Shown here: piece by piece, positions 60,818 through 64,000 of the stretch
Position numbering within the stretch: the first letter of the stretch is position 1
Layout: every line of letters starts with the position of its first letter
Assembly: GCA_022496185.1 (NCBI GenBank)
Contig: WTXG01000044.1
Span: 1-64,000, forward strand
Length of the DNA stretch: 64,000 bases
From: Multifurca ochricompacta
Lineage: Eukaryota; Basidiomycota; Agaricomycetes; Russulales; Russulaceae
Direction of reading: 5' to 3'
Notes under the pieces: generated by a model
What the model was told of the DNA's origin: nothing
Seen by the model: the letters and a program-made list of their open reading frames with translations, nothing else
Database searches by the model: none
Position numbers and translations under genes: made by a program

Positions 60818-61387
60818 TTAGGACAAGATTGTATCCTACGTGTCCTCCCAGTTTCGGGCTGGCACTTTAAATCCTTTTTCACAGCAGTAGTAGTGTTTCA
60901 AATAGTCTTAGTTACAACCCCTGAGGTCGGAGGCCTGATCAGACAGTAGCCGAGTTGAGCCAATAATTCATAGCCGAGGCGGTGATCAGAGATATACCCG
61001 AGTAGTGGTTATCCTGGTTGCTTGGTCATTCCAAACTCGAGTTGTCGTGTTTACACACGCTTGGGGATCATCTGTGCCGGATCTCCTACCAAGGAGTGTA
61101 AAACTGGGCAGAGCTGAGGGGGCCCCGGGAAACCGGTGATGAACTCAGAGAGACATCTGTCAGAACCGATTTCAGAGCACTTGGGCTCGTGTCCCTTGTG
61201 TGAGAGGCAGCCAATAGGTCGAGGAGACTGCAGCAGACAGCCTTGGGCTCTGTAACTTCCCATATCATTTTTCCTGGTGCTTGTCATTACCGCCGGAGCT
61301 TGGCTAGTGCACTCTTGTGTGCATTAGTATTCGCCTCTTTGGTTGACACACCCTTTCACCCTGTGCTTAGCGTTGCACGGCACTTGT
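60818..61387 (+). other. gypsy-B' untranslated leader
   Basis: Closely matches 16232-16802 of gypsy-B. No gene. Confidence 0.8.
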
Positions 61388-62037
61388 AACATCGAAACAC
61401 ACAAAAACTATGAAGCTTCTGGTCCAGCGGACCAGCTTCCATACCTTTTTCCACAACGCTGCGCATTCCGTGGGTTGACCGTATCATCCGGCGCGCTAGA
61501 GAGCGTGTCCAACAACTTCGAAGGAGAGGAAGACACATTTTAACGCCGCCACTTCCTATTCAGGAGCAGCCGCAGCAGGAAGATGTGACTGCGGAGAACA
61601 TTCTTCTGCAACACCCCAACTTCCCTTTCACTTTCAACAACCTTCCCTCGACAATCTCCTTCGATCTCGCATATCATTACCGTTGGGATAACACCCAAGA
61701 AGAACATTTTGCCACACCTGCCTCTTCTACTATAGAAGGATCAGAAGGCGCTCTCTCCACTTCCCCTACTCTCCGCGAAGCCAACAACATTGTTGAAGAA
61801 AGCTTTGAGGACGAAAGGGACATTTATCTTTACCGCGACAGACTGGTGCGCAACTGGTTAGACGAAATAACTGAACGTCTACACCACCACCCATCTGCCG
61901 AGGCCGAGCTTAGAGAGCTTTTTGGCAACTGGTATCTCCCCAGTACAGAAGTAACGGTCACAGACCTCGTCGCACGCGCCACTGAGTGGGAAGAAGAAGA
62001 AGAACCCGAGTCAGAATTAGAATATCTGACCGACTGA
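61388..62037 (+). CDS. gypsy-B' ORF0
   Basis: Homologue of 16803-17454, one codon shorter near its acidic end, with the same in-frame TGA followed by ATG of gag. The protein-like part starts at 61585 (GTG). Confidence 0.6.
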
Positions 62038-63576
62038 ATGGTGGCTTCTAGAAGTTCTAGAACACCCAACCCTCCATACTCTCGCTCCACTAGACCCTCT
62101 CGATTACCTAGCCGAGCACCATCGCCTATAGAAAATTTAATCTCCCCTGCAATCGAGGCAGAACTAGAAGAGCAACAGTTTATCAGGAATTTAGCTTCCC
62201 AGTTATCTGACGAATTACTCCGTCAAGCTGGTGTACCTGATATTACTTCTTCTACTTCCACTCCTTCCGATTCCAGCACTCCTACTCATCGTGACACTCC
62301 TCCAGCCAGACAAAATAGTCCTACTAGTCCTATGGCTAGCACCACTCCCACAACCGGGCCCAGTGGACCCAGTACCAATCCCCCACCGCCAGCGCAGACC
62401 CCGCTTACAATGACACCGGCAGAGCTTTGTAATATGATGGGTGCCATGATGGCCGCCATCACACAGCTCTCCGCGGACGTCCAAATAGTGGTCCAGCAGC
62501 TTGGACAGCCAACCCCTCCCCAGACAGTCGGCTCTGGAAAAGATTCTTCCGTTGCTCGACCTGCTTCCTGGGATGGAAAGGGAAATTCAGCTGATGCCAG
62601 ACACTTCCTGGCTGCATTCCATAATTGGGGATGGAACCAAAAGCGGAACTTGAATGACTATGACCCCACAACAACCAACTGGTCCAAGAGGGATGCAGAT
62701 TGGATCTTGGCGGTCCTAAATTTAATGACTGGAGACGCACGAACGTGGGCTCTGCCGCATTTGGAGCAATTAAAAAACGGAGTTATTCCCTTTTCAGTGA
62801 ATTGGGGTAACTTCAAACAAGCATTTACTTCGCGGTTTATACTGCATGACATTGGAGAAGCAGTGTGATCAGCGCTGAAGAAAATCCAACAAGGACGCCA
62901 CAGCGTGGCAGAATACAAAGCTCGCTTCGACGAGCATTCACCTCAAACCAGATGGTCGGACTGTGACCTTTTCGATCAGTTCTACGATGGCCTTTCCGGC
63001 AAAATCAAAGACACCTTGGCCATTATGCCGGTGCAACCCACAGATATGCAGACACTCTTCACGTCTGCTCAGCTAATCGACCAAAGATTATGCCGAAGAG
63101 AAGCAGAAAAGAAGGGAGAAGTTCTCCCTGAACCAACCCAGCACCGAAAAGACCCCAATGCTATGGAGATCGATGCCTCCAAACAGCAACAAACAGGGTC
63201 TGGAAAGAAAAGCTTTTACGATTACAAAGCTGCCTTTAAAGGAAAGTGCACGGGATGTGGAAGCAGTGCCCATACTTGGGCGAACGGCAACCACAAAGAG
63301 CAAATCTGCAATCACTGTGGAAAGAAAGGGCATATTGCCACAGGTTGTTACCAAAAATGGGCTGGAAAGCCCAAAGCAGCAAAAGTCGCTGGCTCTGACA
63401 GCCAGGCATCTGCAGCTCCTCAAGCTGCTGCAGCAAGCACCCAGCCTACCCAGGCTGCTAATGCTAGCTCGACCTCCAAAAAGGGTAATGCGCCCGCCAA
63501 TAGCGACAACTCAGAGCTCCTGAAGCAGGTGGCCGACCTTAAGGCCCAAATTGAAGCTCTGAAGGCAAGTTTTTAG
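62038..63576 (+). pseudogene. gypsy-B' gag with one premature stop
   Basis: Same frame as gypsy-B gag. A TGA at 62866-62868 replaces the Arg codon CGG after HDIGEAV. The rest stays open to the same TAG at 63574-63576, with knuckle CNHCGKKGHIATGC. Confidence 0.9.
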
Positions 63577-64000
63577 TGGCTTCTTCGGATGTAGCCGCAA
63601 CCGAAGAAGCGGATATATGTGCTGTTTCTGAGACTGACTCGGATGACTCAATCGTATTTACATCTGCTTGTGAGATGAACAATAGTATTAGTGCTTCCTC
63701 TCATGTCCATAGTAGGGTTCGTTTCTTGCTTGATAAAATTGAAAAAGAAGAAAAAATCGATTCCTGCACATTACCAGTAATAAATAAATACAATCAGCAT
63801 TTCCATATTTACGTCACTCTCGAAGGACGAAACAAAAGCACCACTGTAGCGGCTATGATAGATTCAGGAGCAACAGCCATGTTCCTGGACTATAAGTTCG
63901 CCACCCAAAAGAAGATGCTTCTAGAACCATTGGAAAACTCAATTCGAGTACACAATATCGACGGCAGTCATAATGTAGCCGGAGATATCACCCACACAGT
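63576..64000 (+). CDS. gypsy-B' pol, N-terminal part, cut by window end
   Basis: Matches gypsy-B pol from its GTG (18993) through the protease DSG (about 63861-63869). Open to the window edge. The other end of this copy is at 41072-41415. Confidence 0.9.
   Translation, partial: MASSDVAATEEADICAVSETDSDDSIVFTSACEMNNSISASSHVHSRVRFLLDKIEKEEKIDSCTLPVINKYNQHFHIYVTLEGRNKSTTVAAMIDSGATAMFLDYKFATQKKMLLEPLENSIRVHNIDGSHNVAGDITHT

Noticed and set aside
1..64000. CRISPR arrays, bacterial operons, riboswitches
   Set aside because: No spaced short repeats of that type, and gene content is entirely eukaryotic transposon and fungal NLR sequence.

Overview
The window reads as heterochromatin-like, transposon-packed DNA from a filamentous basidiomycete, probably an agaricomycete. 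The evidence is a Goodbye-NACHT (STAND/NLR) gene with introns of about 45-80 nt, chromodomain Ty3/gypsy elements, copia elements, basidiomycete-type hAT transposase, and CpG-biased decay of repeats. I see no intact host gene. Species cannot be named from the sequence.

Layout. 1-775: copia 3' end with LTR, and a LINE fragment. 1874-6955 (minus): ankyrin-repeat tail of an NLR gene, split by a hAT element (2098-3523), two nested solo LTRs (3803-5625) and a copia-type solo LTR (5931-6436). 6956-27538 (minus): copia-1, which contains gypsy-A (9202-25479, minus), whose gag contains a solo LTR (15084-24051), which contains an intact gypsy-B (15325-23702, plus). 27539-28032: another copia LTR. 28033-28156: a 124-bp NACHT scrap. 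28157-34560: copia-2 (plus), cut by gypsy-E (34561-40156, minus), cut by gypsy-B' (from 40157, minus), joined to gypsy-F (41416-48896, minus). 48897-49900: start of copia-3. 49901-53076 (minus): hAT transposase pseudogene with two solo LTRs. 53077-55990: degenerate repeats. 56002-57123 (plus): Goodbye domain and NACHT start of an NLR gene. 57124-64000: 3' end of copia-2 (minus), 5' half of gypsy-E (plus) and 5' half of gypsy-B' (plus), running off the window.

How it fits together. Target-site duplications (TSDs) order the insertions. Three interrupted elements (copia-2, gypsy-E, gypsy-B') have one half near 28-41 kb and the other half inverted at 57-64 kb, with matching TSDs (CCCGC, CCAGA, GCCAC). 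This fits one inversion of about 25 kb, probably through two gypsy-F copies. Undoing it puts the Goodbye domain, the NACHT Walker A scrap and the ankyrin tail on one strand in the right order, as one NLR gene blown apart by nested retrotransposons.

Most unusual signal. In the copia-type LTRs, and in LTRs of two other families, the transcript leader is present twice. One copy looks unspliced, with a GT donor. The second lies downstream, begins at the predicted transcription start and looks spliced. In the copia family the paired copies differ between elements but match within each LTR, as if the duplication were rebuilt from each element's own spliced RNA. Other candidates are a 222-bp LTR-like element carrying a tRNA-like pol III unit, and an uncharacterised third ORF downstream of pol in three gypsy families.
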